64,000 nucleotides of DNA from NCBI GenBank assembly GCA_019119305.1, contig DWXH01000031.1, positions 62,001 to 126,000 on the forward strand. The letters are read 5' to 3'. Positions 56,117 to 64,000 of the stretch are shown here, one piece after another. Every line of letters begins with the position of its first letter. The first letter of the stretch is position 1. Below the pieces are notes generated by a model that saw only the letters and a program-made list of their open reading frames with translations, was not told the origin of the DNA and searched no databases. Made by a program: the position numbers and the translations under genes. The DNA is from Candidatus Alistipes merdigallinarum. GTDB lineage: Bacteria > Bacteroidota > Bacteroidia > Bacteroidales > Rikenellaceae.

Positions 56117-57727
56117 TTACTTCTTGAATTCAGCAAAGAAGTCGTTGCCCTTGTCGTCCACAATGATGAATGCAGGGAAGTTTTCCACATAGATCTTGCG
56201 CACCGCTTCCATACCCAATTCAGGGAAGTCGACCACTTCGACACTCTTAATACTGTTTTTCGCCAATACGGCAGCAGGACCTCCGATCGACCCGAGATAG
56301 AAACCGCCGTGCTTCTTGCAGGCATCGGTCACCGCCTGACTGCGGTTTCCTTTGGCCACCATAACCAACGATGCTCCATGATCCTGGAACAGGTCGACAT
56401 AGGGGTCCATACGTCCTGCCGTAGTCGGGCCGAAACTTCCCGAAGCCATACCCTGCGGCGTCTTGGCCGGTCCGGCGTAATAAATCGGATGTTTTTTGAA
56501 ATATTCCGGCATCGGCTTGCCTTCATCGATCATCTGTTTGATGCGGGCATGTGCAATATCGCGAGCCACGATCAGGGTTCCCTTCAGATTCAACCGAGTC
56601 TTCACCGGATATTTTGTCAGAATTTCACGCACCTTGTCGATTCCCTCATCGAGATCGATCTCTACGGGCGGCTGCATGTTCGGTGCACATTTCGGCAAGA
56701 AGCGTGCGGGGTTCTTCTCCAGTTGTTCGAGGAAAATACCCTCTTCTGTAATTTTCGCCTTGATGTTCCGGTCGGCACTGCAACTAACCCCGAGTCCGAC
56801 AGGACATGAGGCTGCATGACGCGGCAGACGGATCACCCGTACATCGTGTACCAGATATTTTCCACCAAATTGTGCGCCGACTCCGCTCTCACGGCAAATT
56901 TTCAATACCTTTTCTTCCCATTCGAGATCGCGGAACGCCCGGCCGCCCTCATTTCCGGAAGTGGGCAGTTGGTCGAGGTATCCGGCCGAAGCCTTTTTCA
57001 CCGTAGCGAGATTCATCTCTGCCGACGTACCGCCGATCACCAGCGCCAAATGGTACGGAGGACATGCCGATGTTCCCAGATCCATGATGTGGGTCCTGAT
57101 AAATTTGGTCAGCGACTCCTCGTTGAGCAGCGCTTTGGTCTGTTGATAGAGGAACGTTTTGTTGGCCGAACCGCCTCCCTTTGTAATAAACAGGAAGCTG
57201 TATTGATTCCCCTGCGTAGCATACAGATCGATCTGAGCCGGCAGGTTCGTGCCCGTATTTTTCTCCTCGGTCATGGTGAACGGAACAACCTGTGAGTACC
57301 GCAGATTCCGTTTGCGGTATGTCTCATAAACCCCTTTCGACAGAGCTTCGGCATCGTTGGCTCCGGTATAAACGTCCTCGCCTTTCTTTCCGATCACGAT
57401 CGCCGTTCCGGTATCCTGACAAGTAGGCAGCTCCCCATCTGCCGCTACAACCTGATTCAGCAACATGGTATAGGCAACGAACTTGTCGTTATCAGTCGCT
57501 TCAGGATCCTTCAGAATGTCGGCCAGTTTCTGTAAATGGGCCGAACGCAGATAGAACGACACATCGGCGAAAGCCTCTTCGGCCAGAAACTCCAACCCTT
57601 TAGGGTCTATCTTCAAAATTTTACGGCCGTCACACTCGACCACTCGAACATAATCTTTTGTAAGCAGGCGATACTCCGTAGTATCTTCTGAGAGCGGGAA
57701 AGGCTCCTGATAAATAAACTCAGCCAT
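56117..57727 (-). CDS. fumA: Fumarate hydratase, class I
   Basis: The 536-residue enzyme is the iron-sulphur fumarase that interconverts malate and fumarate. It contains the fused alpha (about 1-340) and beta (about 350-536) parts of two-part class I fumarases. Signatures are [42 protein letters not shown] and, in the beta part, [21 protein letters not shown]. Cysteines for the 4Fe-4S cluster appear in TCQDTG, ACPPYH and HAASCPVG. It feeds fumarate to the reductive branch ending in succinate and propionate. It has a good -7 box upstream. Confidence 0.94.
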   Translation of the reverse strand: MAEFIYQEPFPLSEDTTEYRLLTKDYVRVVECDGRKILKIDPKGLEFLAEEAFADVSFYLRSAHLQKLADILKDPEATDNDKFVAYTMLLNQVVAADGELPTCQDTGTAIVIGKKGEDVYTGANDAEALSKGVYETYRKRNLRYSQVVPFTMTEEKNTGTNLPAQIDLYATQGNQYSFLFITKGGGSANKTFLYQQTKALLNEESLTKFIRTHIMDLGTSACPPYHLALVIGGTSAEMNLATVKKASAGYLDQLPTSGNEGGRAFRDLEWEEKVLKICRESGVGAQFGGKYLVHDVRVIRLPRHAASCPVGLGVSCSADRNIKAKITEEGIFLEQLEKNPARFLPKCAPNMQPPVEIDLDEGIDKVREILTKYPVKTRLNLKGTLIVARDIAHARIKQMIDEGKPMPEYFKKHPIYYAGPAKTPQGMASGSFGPTTAGRMDPYVDLFQDHGASLVMVAKGNRSQAVTDACKKHGGFYLGSIGGPAAVLAKNSIKSVEVVDFPELGMEAVRKIYVENFPAFIIVDDKGNDFFAEFKK

Positions 57728-57759
57728 AACGTTTATAGATTCGTTTAACGATAAGATTT

Positions 57760-57767
57760 CGATTCCA
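57760..57767 (-). promoter_or_regulatory. -7 promoter element for fumarase
   Basis: The minus strand reads TATCTTTG, 33 bases before the ATG at 57727. Confidence 0.6.
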
Positions 57768-57988
57768 CAAAGATAAGAATTGTTTCGGAATGTGCGCCCC
57801 TAAAAATGGAATAACGGGGGGCGCTGTAAGAATAAACTAAAAAGGAACAATATCACCGATACTTCTTTCTGCCGGAAAATCCGGGTCACCGACCGCTTCG
57901 AAACGACCGATTAAAGAGCATAAAAACGATATTTTCGCCGGTAAACACCTCCGGCCGACTCATTATCCAAGAAAATTCGAGAGAAAAA

Positions 57989-58018
57989 TTGCTGATTCAT
58001 CATTTTTTATTACCTTTG
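57989..58018 (+). promoter_or_regulatory. Promoter of the rpsF operon
   Basis: TTG (57989-57991) and TACCTTTG (58011-58018) are 19 bases apart and end 36 bases before the rpsF ATG. Confidence 0.7.
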
Positions 58019-58053
58019 CGGCACATTTTACAAAAATTAAAACGACAAACGTT

Positions 58054-58395
58054 ATGAATCATTACGAAACCGTTTTCATTGCTACACCGGTTCTCTCTGA
58101 TGTTCAGACCAAAGAGCTGTTTAGCAAATTCCAAGGTGTCATCACCGAGAACGGCGGTCAGATCGTGAGCGGCGAAGAGTGGGGACTCAAAAAGCTCGCT
58201 TATCCGATCCAGAAAAAGACCACCGGCTTTTATTTCCTGATCGAATTCGAGGGCGAAGGCAACCTTGTCGACATTCTCGAAACCCAGTACCGTCGTGACG
58301 AACGCGTCATCCGTTTCCTAACCTTCAAGATGGACAAGTACGCTGTCGAGTACGCAGAAAAACGTAGAAACAAATACAAATCAAAACAGGAGTAA
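58054..58395 (+). CDS. rpsF: 30S ribosomal protein S6
   Basis: The 113-residue S6 protein binds 16S rRNA together with S18. It begins [14 protein letters not shown], with the family strands [22 protein letters not shown] and [16 protein letters not shown]. It is first of the conserved rpsF-rpsR-rplI operon and starts 5 bases upstream of rpsR. No ssb or priB intervenes, unlike in proteobacteria, which is common in this phylum. Confidence 0.98.
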   Translation: MNHYETVFIATPVLSDVQTKELFSKFQGVITENGGQIVSGEEWGLKKLAYPIQKKTTGFYFLIEFEGEGNLVDILETQYRRDERVIRFLTFKMDKYAVEYAEKRRNKYKSKQE

Positions 58396-58400
58396 CAGCC

Positions 58401-58670
58401 ATGGCACAAAGTCAATCCGAAATCAGATATCTGAATCCTCCTACCGTAGAGGTTAAAAAGAAAAAATATTGCCGTTTCAAAAAAGCCGGCATCAAATATG
58501 TCGATTACAAAGACGCCGAATTCCTGAAGAAATTCCTTAACGAACAGGGTAAAATCCTGCCCCGCCGTCTGACCGGAACCTCTCAGAAATTCCAGAAGAA
58601 AGTAGCTACCGCCGTAAAACGTGCCCGCCACCTGGCGCTGCTGCCTTTCGTTACCGATATGTTCAAATAA
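58401..58670 (+). CDS. rpsR: 30S ribosomal protein S18
   Basis: The 89-residue S18 protein has the CRFKKAG start of its core, the [22 protein letters not shown] region and the [29 protein letters not shown] signature (29 residues in all). It is a partner of S6 on the 30S platform. It lies 5 bases after rpsF and 21 before rplI. Confidence 0.98.
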   Translation: MAQSQSEIRYLNPPTVEVKKKKYCRFKKAGIKYVDYKDAEFLKKFLNEQGKILPRRLTGTSQKFQKKVATAVKRARHLALLPFVTDMFK

Positions 58671-58691
58671 TCTTAAACCGGAGGAAAAATC

Positions 58692-59132
58692 ATGCAAGTA
58701 ATTCTTATCAAAGACGTCGAGAACTTGGGTTATGCCAACGACATCGTTGAAGTTCGCCCCGGTTACGCCAATAACTACCTGATCCCTCAGGGATTCGCAA
58801 AAAGCGCTACGGCTTCTGCCCGCAAGGTTTTGGCAGAGAATCTGAAACAACAGGCCCATAAAGAGGCCAAGTTAGTTGCCGATGCAGAGGCCCTGGCCGC
58901 ACGACTCGCCGAAACCGTATTGAAAATTACGGCAAAAGCTGAAGAGGGCCGTATTTTCGGTTCGGTTACCGCCGCACATTTGGCAGAGGCTCTTGGAGCT
59001 CAGGGAATCGAAGTGGATCGCAAAAGCATCAGCGTAGATCCAGTAAAGACAATCGGCGCTTACGAAGCCACTGTAAAGATTTACAAAGGCATCGGTGCTA
59101 CGATCAAATTCGAAGTGGTTGCTGAAGAGTAA
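58692..59132 (+). CDS. rplI: 50S ribosomal protein L9
   Basis: The 146-residue L9 protein has the N-terminal signature MQVILIKDVENLGYANDIVE (20 residues), VRPGYANNYLIPQG, a long connecting helix (about 45-75) and a C-terminal domain with GRIFGSVTAAHLAEAL and VDRKSI. It closes the operon; a strong terminator begins 18 bases later. Confidence 0.98.
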   Translation: MQVILIKDVENLGYANDIVEVRPGYANNYLIPQGFAKSATASARKVLAENLKQQAHKEAKLVADAEALAARLAETVLKITAKAEEGRIFGSVTAAHLAEALGAQGIEVDRKSISVDPVKTIGAYEATVKIYKGIGATIKFEVVAEE

Positions 59133-59150
59133 TATTTTTACTACAATCAT

Positions 59151-59184
59151 AAAAAAAGAGCTGAAAATTTTCAGCTCTTTTTTT
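59151..59184 (+). terminator. Terminator of the rpsF operon
   Basis: A self-complementary stretch with a 5' A tract and 3' T tract (A7-GAGCTGAAA with TTTCAGCTC-T7) forms a stem of at least 14 bp. The symmetry makes it able to act in both directions, also for the minus-strand gene ending at 59273. Confidence 0.92.
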
Positions 59185-59272
59185 ATTGGAATATTGGGAG
59201 GAAGGGCTGGGCCCATTTCCTTCAATCCGAATTCACATGAGGCATACGACACACCGCCCCGAAACCGAAGTT

Positions 59273-60325
59273 CTACTGCTCTTCCGACAAACGGACGATC
59301 TTCGAGCAAGCCGTACTATCGGCGGGTTCCCAAGCCAACTCCTGAATATAGGTTCCCCACAAATCGGCCGCTCCCCAACCCATGCCCGGAGTCGAGGCTA
59401 TATGCGCACAACCGATATAATATTTCCCATCCTCTTGCACAATTTCGGGGGCATGTCCGTTCATCTCGCAAATTTTATTCTGTTCGGCATCTCCGAAATT
59501 GAACGGATCCTCCGATACGTACAACGCAACACGGGCATAATCAAATCCCGAAACGAACAAATAATATAACCCGTCCTTGTAGAGTACAAACGGTGATTCG
59601 GGCGAAACGAATTCAGAAGTCGGCGCAGGCGTCGTCATCACGACAACGGGATCAGACCAATGCAGCACATCTTCGGAGGTCCGGGCCAAAATCGCACGGG
59701 GCGCATTGTCCGCGTAATACATAATGTATTTCCCCAGATGCTCATCGAAAAAGATGCATGCATCGCGCGGCACCGCTCCCTCAAACACTATATTCTCTAT
59801 ACCGGGGACCGACTCGCATTCGTCGTAAATATTGCAGTTCTGCCACTCTTCCAAATCGGGTCCCTGAGCCACAAGCACCCGCATGCTGTTCAACATGGCG
59901 GTCGTATCCAGCCCCATCCCGTGATGATAATACATATAGGCTTCATCGCCCTGCGGAGACCAGATGGCAAAAGGGGCCCACATCCGGACGATCGAATCGG
60001 GACTTACGATATCGTCATAAAGTACCCATCCTCCGGTCAACGAATCACTTATAGCATGGTACAACGTATTCCCCTGCTTGTGAATCCCGATCATGTGCCA
60101 CCTCGGTGCAGCCATCTTATCCTTGATCAACAAAAAATCGCTATAAAAAACCGGAGGAACCGTATCCGTTCCAAGCACTCGATTCTCAGCAGACCATGGC
60201 TCGCTCAAACGGGGAATTAAAACGGTCTGATCCTTTTCTGTACGGTCACACGACAAGATTCCGACCGTACTGATAAATCCCATAATCGCATAAATGCCGA
60301 TCCGAAAAACGATTCTCTTTTTCAT
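59273..60325 (-). CDS. Beta-propeller glycosidase-like lipoprotein (GH43/GH32 type)
   Basis: The 350-residue lipoprotein has a signal ending VGILSC and propeller-like blades: YSDFLLIKDKMAAPRWHMIG, RMWAPFAIWSPQGDEAYMYY, RDACIFFDEHLGKYIMYYAD, ARTSEDVLHWSDPVVV, SPESPFVLYKDGLYYLFVSG and GHAPEIVQEDGKYYIGCAH. These are the repeats of the five-bladed GH43/GH32/GH130 superfamily. Its similarity to the protein at 22090 is limited to this fold. I prefer ATG 60325. A LysR gene is 84 bases upstream on the same strand. The sugar is unknown. Confidence 0.78.
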   Translation of the reverse strand: MKKRIVFRIGIYAIMGFISTVGILSCDRTEKDQTVLIPRLSEPWSAENRVLGTDTVPPVFYSDFLLIKDKMAAPRWHMIGIHKQGNTLYHAISDSLTGGWVLYDDIVSPDSIVRMWAPFAIWSPQGDEAYMYYHHGMGLDTTAMLNSMRVLVAQGPDLEEWQNCNIYDECESVPGIENIVFEGAVPRDACIFFDEHLGKYIMYYADNAPRAILARTSEDVLHWSDPVVVMTTPAPTSEFVSPESPFVLYKDGLYYLFVSGFDYARVALYVSEDPFNFGDAEQNKICEMNGHAPEIVQEDGKYYIGCAHIASTPGMGWGAADLWGTYIQELAWEPADSTACSKIVRLSEEQ

Positions 60326-60408
60326 AAGCCCATACAATTTATATGTTTAGACAACGGTGTCTCAATCCCTTGCACACCCCCCGATCGAGTTCGACTCTTT
60401 GTTTATCC

Positions 60409-61338
60409 CTACTGGGTACACATATTGCGTTTATATCCGGGGAAATCCCGCCACGCGTCCACACAAAACTGTTTGAAACGGTTACACAACCGACTGTTAT
60501 GCCCGTGTCGCGAGACAAAGCTGAAATTCCGCGTTACCGAAAAATCACAAATATCGATCACCCGAAGCATGTTGTGCCGCAACTCCTCCAGCACGGCATG
60601 AATCGACACAAACGCCACCGTTTCCGAACCGTACAAATAGTGCTTGATGCTTTCGGTACTGCCCAGCTGCATTTCGACCGACAACGACCGCATCGGAATC
60701 CGCCGGGCGGCAAGAGCCTGTTCCAGAACCTCGAGCGTTCCGGAACCGGCCTCACGGATCACCAACGGCAATTTCGCCAACTCGGAAACAGTAACCTCCT
60801 CCTGCTGAATCGACCGATTGCCTGCTGCCGTAACCAATACCAACTCATCCTCCATAAAGGGTTCGTAATGCAACTGCGGATCTCTCGCCATACCCTCGAT
60901 CAATCCGAAGTCAAGCCGTTCCTCGGCCACCATCCGTTCGATCTGTTTGGTATTGTCGTCCGTCAACATCACTCCGATCCGAGGGAAACGGTTCTTGAAC
61001 CGTGACAAAACAGCCGGCAACAGATATTGCGCAATTGTCGTACTGGCCCCTATATGCAACTCGCCGACCGACTCTGCGGTTTCCTCTCCGAAAGCATCGT
61101 TCAGGTCGGAATAGAGGGCCAATATCCGCCGTGCATACCCGAGCAACACCTCCCCTTCGGAGGTCAGAAACACCGTATTGCTCCGCCGCACGAATAAAGG
61201 AACCCCCAACTGGCGCTCCAATTCGTTGATGTGTTTCGTGACTGCCGGCTGCGAAATAAACAGCTCCTCCGCAGCACGTGTAAAACTCAGCCTTTCGGCA
61301 GCCACACGGAACACTTTCAAACGAAAATCGGTCACCAT
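60409..61338 (-). CDS. LysR-family transcriptional regulator
   Basis: The 309-residue regulator has an N-terminal winged helix-turn-helix (FRLKVFRVAAERLSFTRAA, ISQPAVTKHINELERQLG, about 5-45) and a C-terminal effector-binding domain from about 90 (GELHIGASTTIAQYLLPAVL, 20 residues). Regulators with this effector domain often sense small anions or metabolites, as CysB- and CbbR-like proteins do. No divergent target gene is present, and the gene lies upstream of the propeller lipoprotein on the same strand. The effector is unknown. Confidence 0.9.
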   Translation of the reverse strand: MVTDFRLKVFRVAAERLSFTRAAEELFISQPAVTKHINELERQLGVPLFVRRSNTVFLTSEGEVLLGYARRILALYSDLNDAFGEETAESVGELHIGASTTIAQYLLPAVLSRFKNRFPRIGVMLTDDNTKQIERMVAEERLDFGLIEGMARDPQLHYEPFMEDELVLVTAAGNRSIQQEEVTVSELAKLPLVIREAGSGTLEVLEQALAARRIPMRSLSVEMQLGSTESIKHYLYGSETVAFVSIHAVLEELRHNMLRVIDICDFSVTRNFSFVSRHGHNSRLCNRFKQFCVDAWRDFPGYKRNMCTQ

Positions 61339-61487
61339 CTACTATCGCTTACTCTAAAATTACTTTTTTTCGGACATGGACTCAGCCCGAGAAGACAAGG
61401 TATGAATCCTCACGAGGAGAAAAAAAGGGTTCTCTGACAAACAACTATTCCTTCCCCATGCAAGACCGACACCCCCTTTCCTAAAAT

Positions 61488-62882
61488 TTACCGGGACGAT
61501 GAGACTGCCTCCCGAATATCCGCCATTATTTTCTCTGCCAAAGCATCGGCCGACGCCTTATCCCTGCTTTCGCTGTATATGCGGATGATCGGCTCCGTGT
61601 TCGATTTCCGCAAATGCACCCACTCGGTCGGAAAATCGATCTTCACCCCGTCGATATCGTTGACCTGTTCGTGAGCATACTTCTCCTTGATCTGCTTCAA
61701 AACAGCATCCACATCGATCTGGGGCGTGAGCTGAATTTTGTTTTTCGAGATATAATATTGCGGATAGGTAGCCCGAAGCGCCGAAACACTCATCCCCGAA
61801 TGGGCCAGATGCGTCAGGAACAACGCCACCCCGACCAAAGCATCGCGGCCATAGTGACATTCGGGATAGATCACCCCGCCGTTACCTTCGCCTCCGATCA
61901 CCGCTCCAACCTCCTTCATACGCGTTACGACATTGACCTCGCCCACCGCAGCGGCATAATAGGTGCAGCCGTGTTTTTCGGTTACGTCGCGCAGAGCCCG
62001 CGAAGAGCTGAGGTTCGACACGGTCGTCCCTTTCGTATGCGAAAGAATATAGTCCGCAACGGCCACCAGCGTGTACTCCTCTCCAAACATAGTCCCGTCC
62101 TCACAAACCAAGGCCAGACGGTCGACATCCGGATCGACAACAATACCCAGATCTGCCTTTTCTGCCACAACCCGAGCCGATATCTCCGTCAGGTGTTCGG
62201 GGATAGGTTCCGGGTTGTGGGCAAAGTGGCCGTCGGGTGTACAATTCAGCTCAATAACCTCTACTCCCAACTCCCGAAGCAGCGCAGGAATAACAACACC
62301 TCCTACCGAATTAACGGCATCTACGACCACTTTAAATTGAGCCGCCCGAACTGCATCTCGATCAACCAATTTCAACGAGAGTACCCGTTCGATATGCTCA
62401 TTATCGTAGCTTTCCCGAGAAATCACCTTCCCGATACGATCGATATCGGCAAACGTATAATTATCTGCGGCAGCAATGGCCAAGACCCGTTTCCCTTCGG
62501 CATCGTTCAAAAATTCACCGCGCCAATTCAACAGTTTCAAAGCATTCCACTGTTTCGGGTTATGACTGGCAGTCAGGATAATTCCGCCGTCGGCTCCATA
62601 TCCGGTCACGGCCAATTCAACCGTCGGTGTAGACGCCAACCCGACGTTCACGACATCGACGCCGCAGCCACACAACGTCCCTTCGACAATCGAAGAGACC
62701 CATTCACCCGACAGGCGGGCATCCCGTCCGATCACTACACGCAGCCGTCGTTCCACGTTTTTCTCTTTCAGCCATTCGACGTAAGCCGCCGTAAATTTGA
62801 CCAAATCCTGTGGAGTAAGGTTATCACCGGCACCTCCGCCGATTGTTCCGCGTATTCCGGATATCGATTTTATCAGTGTCAT
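61488..62882 (-). CDS. glmM: Phosphoglucosamine mutase
   Basis: GlmM converts glucosamine-6-phosphate to glucosamine-1-phosphate for cell-wall UDP-GlcNAc. The 464-residue alpha-D-phosphohexomutase has the phosphoserine loop ILTASHNP (Ser106), the metal loop DPDVDRLAL, the sugar-binding GGEGNGG and the C-terminal phosphate site RKSNTEPIIRIYSES. A broader phosphomannomutase role cannot be excluded. It is alone on the minus strand, divergent from the nucleoside phosphorylase. Confidence 0.9.
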   Translation of the reverse strand: MTLIKSISGIRGTIGGGAGDNLTPQDLVKFTAAYVEWLKEKNVERRLRVVIGRDARLSGEWVSSIVEGTLCGCGVDVVNVGLASTPTVELAVTGYGADGGIILTASHNPKQWNALKLLNWRGEFLNDAEGKRVLAIAAADNYTFADIDRIGKVISRESYDNEHIERVLSLKLVDRDAVRAAQFKVVVDAVNSVGGVVIPALLRELGVEVIELNCTPDGHFAHNPEPIPEHLTEISARVVAEKADLGIVVDPDVDRLALVCEDGTMFGEEYTLVAVADYILSHTKGTTVSNLSSSRALRDVTEKHGCTYYAAAVGEVNVVTRMKEVGAVIGGEGNGGVIYPECHYGRDALVGVALFLTHLAHSGMSVSALRATYPQYYISKNKIQLTPQIDVDAVLKQIKEKYAHEQVNDIDGVKIDFPTEWVHLRKSNTEPIIRIYSESRDKASADALAEKIMADIREAVSSSR

Positions 62883-62959
62883 AACAATCTATCGTTTTAT
62901 GAATTTTGACACAAAATAATTATTTTTATGCCAATAATAAAAATCCGCTGCTATATTTT

Positions 62960-63835
62960 ATGAGAGTTATCCCTTCTTCTGAATTAATAATCAACCGCGA
63001 CGGTTCGATTTTTCACCTGCACCTGAGACCCGACCAGGTAGCCCCGACCATTCTGCTGGTCGGAGATCCGGGACGTGTCGACCGGATTGCCGGCTATCTC
63101 GACTCCATTGAACTCCGCTCAGCGAATCGCGAATTCGTCACGGTCACCGGTTCATATAAAGGGAAGCGCATCAGCGTTATCTCGACCGGCATCGGCACCG
63201 ACAACATCGATATTGTTCTCAACGAATTGGACGCCCTGTTCAACATCGATTTCGAAACACGTACCGAAAAGCCCGTCAAAACCCGTTTGACCCTGCTGCG
63301 TATCGGCACATGCGGCGCCATACAACCCGACTTAAAAATCGGCGACCTGATCCTTTCCCGCATCTCGGCAGGATTCGACGGTTTGCTGAACTTCTATCAA
63401 GGACGCGACTCGGTGTGCGACAAAGAGATGGAGACCGCATTCCTCGAACATACAGAATGGGGCAAGCTGTTGACCATCCCCTATTTTGTCCGCTGCTCCG
63501 ACCGACTGGCCGAGCTTTTTTCGGACTGTACACACTGCGGCATGACCATTTCGGCTCCGGGTTTCTATGCCCCACAAGGCCGATACCTTCGTCTGTCTCC
63601 AGCTGATCCACAGTTGAACGAAAAGATCGAGTCGTTCCGTTACGGATCGTTCCGTTTCACCAATTTCGAGATGGAAGGCTCGGCTTTGGCCGGACTTTCG
63701 CTGCTCATGGGACACGACGCCGCTACCATCTGTACGGTTATCGCTCAACGCGTTGCGCTCGACATGGAGACCGACTATCAGCCTTTTGTTGATAAGATGA
63801 TAACAACGTCTCTCGACCGACTGGCCGGAATTTGA
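62960..63835 (+). CDS. udp: Uridine phosphorylase-like nucleoside phosphorylase
   Basis: The 291-residue cytosolic enzyme splits a nucleoside with phosphate. ATG 62960 is preferred to 62906, because the extension is low-complexity and reads through promoter-like AT-rich sequence. NP-I family signatures are ILLVGDPGRVDRIAGYLD, ISTGIGTDNIDIVLNELD, RIGTCGAIQPDLKIGDL, and the nucleoside-binding FTNFEMEGSAL. The first two place it in the uridine phosphorylase-like group; purine specificity is less likely. It precedes dnaN by 62 bases. Confidence 0.88.
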   Translation: MRVIPSSELIINRDGSIFHLHLRPDQVAPTILLVGDPGRVDRIAGYLDSIELRSANREFVTVTGSYKGKRISVISTGIGTDNIDIVLNELDALFNIDFETRTEKPVKTRLTLLRIGTCGAIQPDLKIGDLILSRISAGFDGLLNFYQGRDSVCDKEMETAFLEHTEWGKLLTIPYFVRCSDRLAELFSDCTHCGMTISAPGFYAPQGRYLRLSPADPQLNEKIESFRYGSFRFTNFEMEGSALAGLSLLMGHDAATICTVIAQRVALDMETDYQPFVDKMITTSLDRLAGI

Positions 63836-63845
63836 TTTTTTGCTC

Positions 63846-63853
63846 TATCTTTG
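63846..63853 (+). promoter_or_regulatory. -7 promoter element for dnaN
   Basis: TATCTTTG is an exact match, 45 bases before the dnaN start at 63898. Confidence 0.6.
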
Positions 63854-63897
63854 AATGGATAAAAGCTGCAACAAAACATATAAAACCATAAATAACT

Positions 63898-64000
63898 ATG
63901 AAATTTGTCGTATCATCTACCGCATTGCTGAATGTACTGCAAACCCTGAGTAAGGTTGTCAGCAACAAAAATACGCTTCCGATTCTGGACAACTTTCTAT
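63898..64000 (+). CDS. dnaN: DNA polymerase III beta clamp, 3'-truncated
   Basis: The first 34 codons fit the beta clamp N-terminus: MKFVVSSTALLNVLQTLSKV then the VSNKNTLPILDNF segment. The clamp holds the replicative polymerase on DNA. The ATG is preceded by a -7 box. The rest lies outside the window. No dnaA boxes or origin are visible in the part shown. Confidence 0.92.
   Translation, partial: MKFVVSSTALLNVLQTLSKVVSNKNTLPILDNFL

Larger units (their letters stand above)
57728..58053. other. Divergent intergenic region, fumarase to rpsF
   Basis: This 326-base gap holds the fumarase -7 box at 57760-57767 and the ribosomal promoter near 57989-58018. A GC-rich inverted repeat (57794-57800 with 57818-57824, 17-base loop) lies between them. 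I see no gene; the repeat could be a leader structure or operator. Confidence 0.5.

Noticed and set aside
63836-63897. Replication origin next to dnaN
   Set aside because: Only a short AT-rich promoter gap is present before dnaN; no dnaA gene or clustered DnaA boxes are visible.

Overview
The window looks like chromosomal core from a Bacteroidales bacterium, possibly Rikenellaceae or Alistipes-like (that narrower placement is inference). Pointers are a fused MurF-alanine racemase, promoters of the TAnnTTTG type with TTTG about 19-20 nt upstream, a methylmalonyl-CoA epimerase/decarboxylase operon, families largely confined to this phylum (DUF5689, DUF4153, DUF4890, BatD/BatE), and many secreted glycoside hydrolases. 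Base composition and codon style look even throughout. I see no insertion sequence, prophage, integrase, CRISPR array or defence locus.

Layout. 1-5.4 kb: mutS2 (5' end cut off), murF-alr and an RsmI-like methyltransferase. 5.4-12.3 kb: a forward operon of three exported glycosidases (GH99-like, GH106-like, GH78) and a DJ-1/PfpI protein, closed by a strong hairpin shared with era. 12.3-16.1 kb: era, a Spy-like DUF4890 protein, a membrane-anchored DNA/RNA endonuclease and obg. 16.1-20.2 kb: a reverse operon of a TonB-dependent receptor and two DUF5689 lipoproteins. 20.4-25.8 kb: a reverse run mce-mmdA-small subunit-biotin carrier followed by a GH43-type protein and a GH20 hexosaminidase. 25.8-29.1 kb: an acyltransferase, then a one-cysteine thioredoxin-like protein with a PqaA-type hydrolase. 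29.2-32.2 kb: clpP-clpX and an exported EEP phosphohydrolase. 32.3-38.7 kb: GH36, a DUF1643 protein, GH172 and a GntR regulator. 38.9-47.2 kb: tRNA-Pro(UGG), meaB, a flavoprotein/MATE pair, and a glycosyltransferase-pyrC-DUF4153 run. 47.3-54.1 kb: tRNA-Leu(UAG), tig, an OmpA-like porin, tRNA-Pro(CGG), and batD-batE-recR. 54.2-57.7 kb: two paralogous lipoproteins of unknown function facing a class I fumarase. 58-64 kb: rpsF-rpsR-rplI, another beta-propeller lipoprotein, a LysR regulator, glmM, a nucleoside phosphorylase and the start of dnaN.

How it fits together. Fumarase, Mce, the MmdA-type decarboxylase and MeaB are parts of a fumarate-succinate-propionate fermentation route. The glycosidases point to growth on rhamnose-, galactose-, hexosamine- and arabinofuranose/fructose-containing glycans, but no SusC/SusD pair lies among them. 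The least explained parts are the TonB receptor with its two DUF5689 lipoproteins (with a nuclease just across obg) and the tandem lipoproteins at 54.3-56.0 kb.
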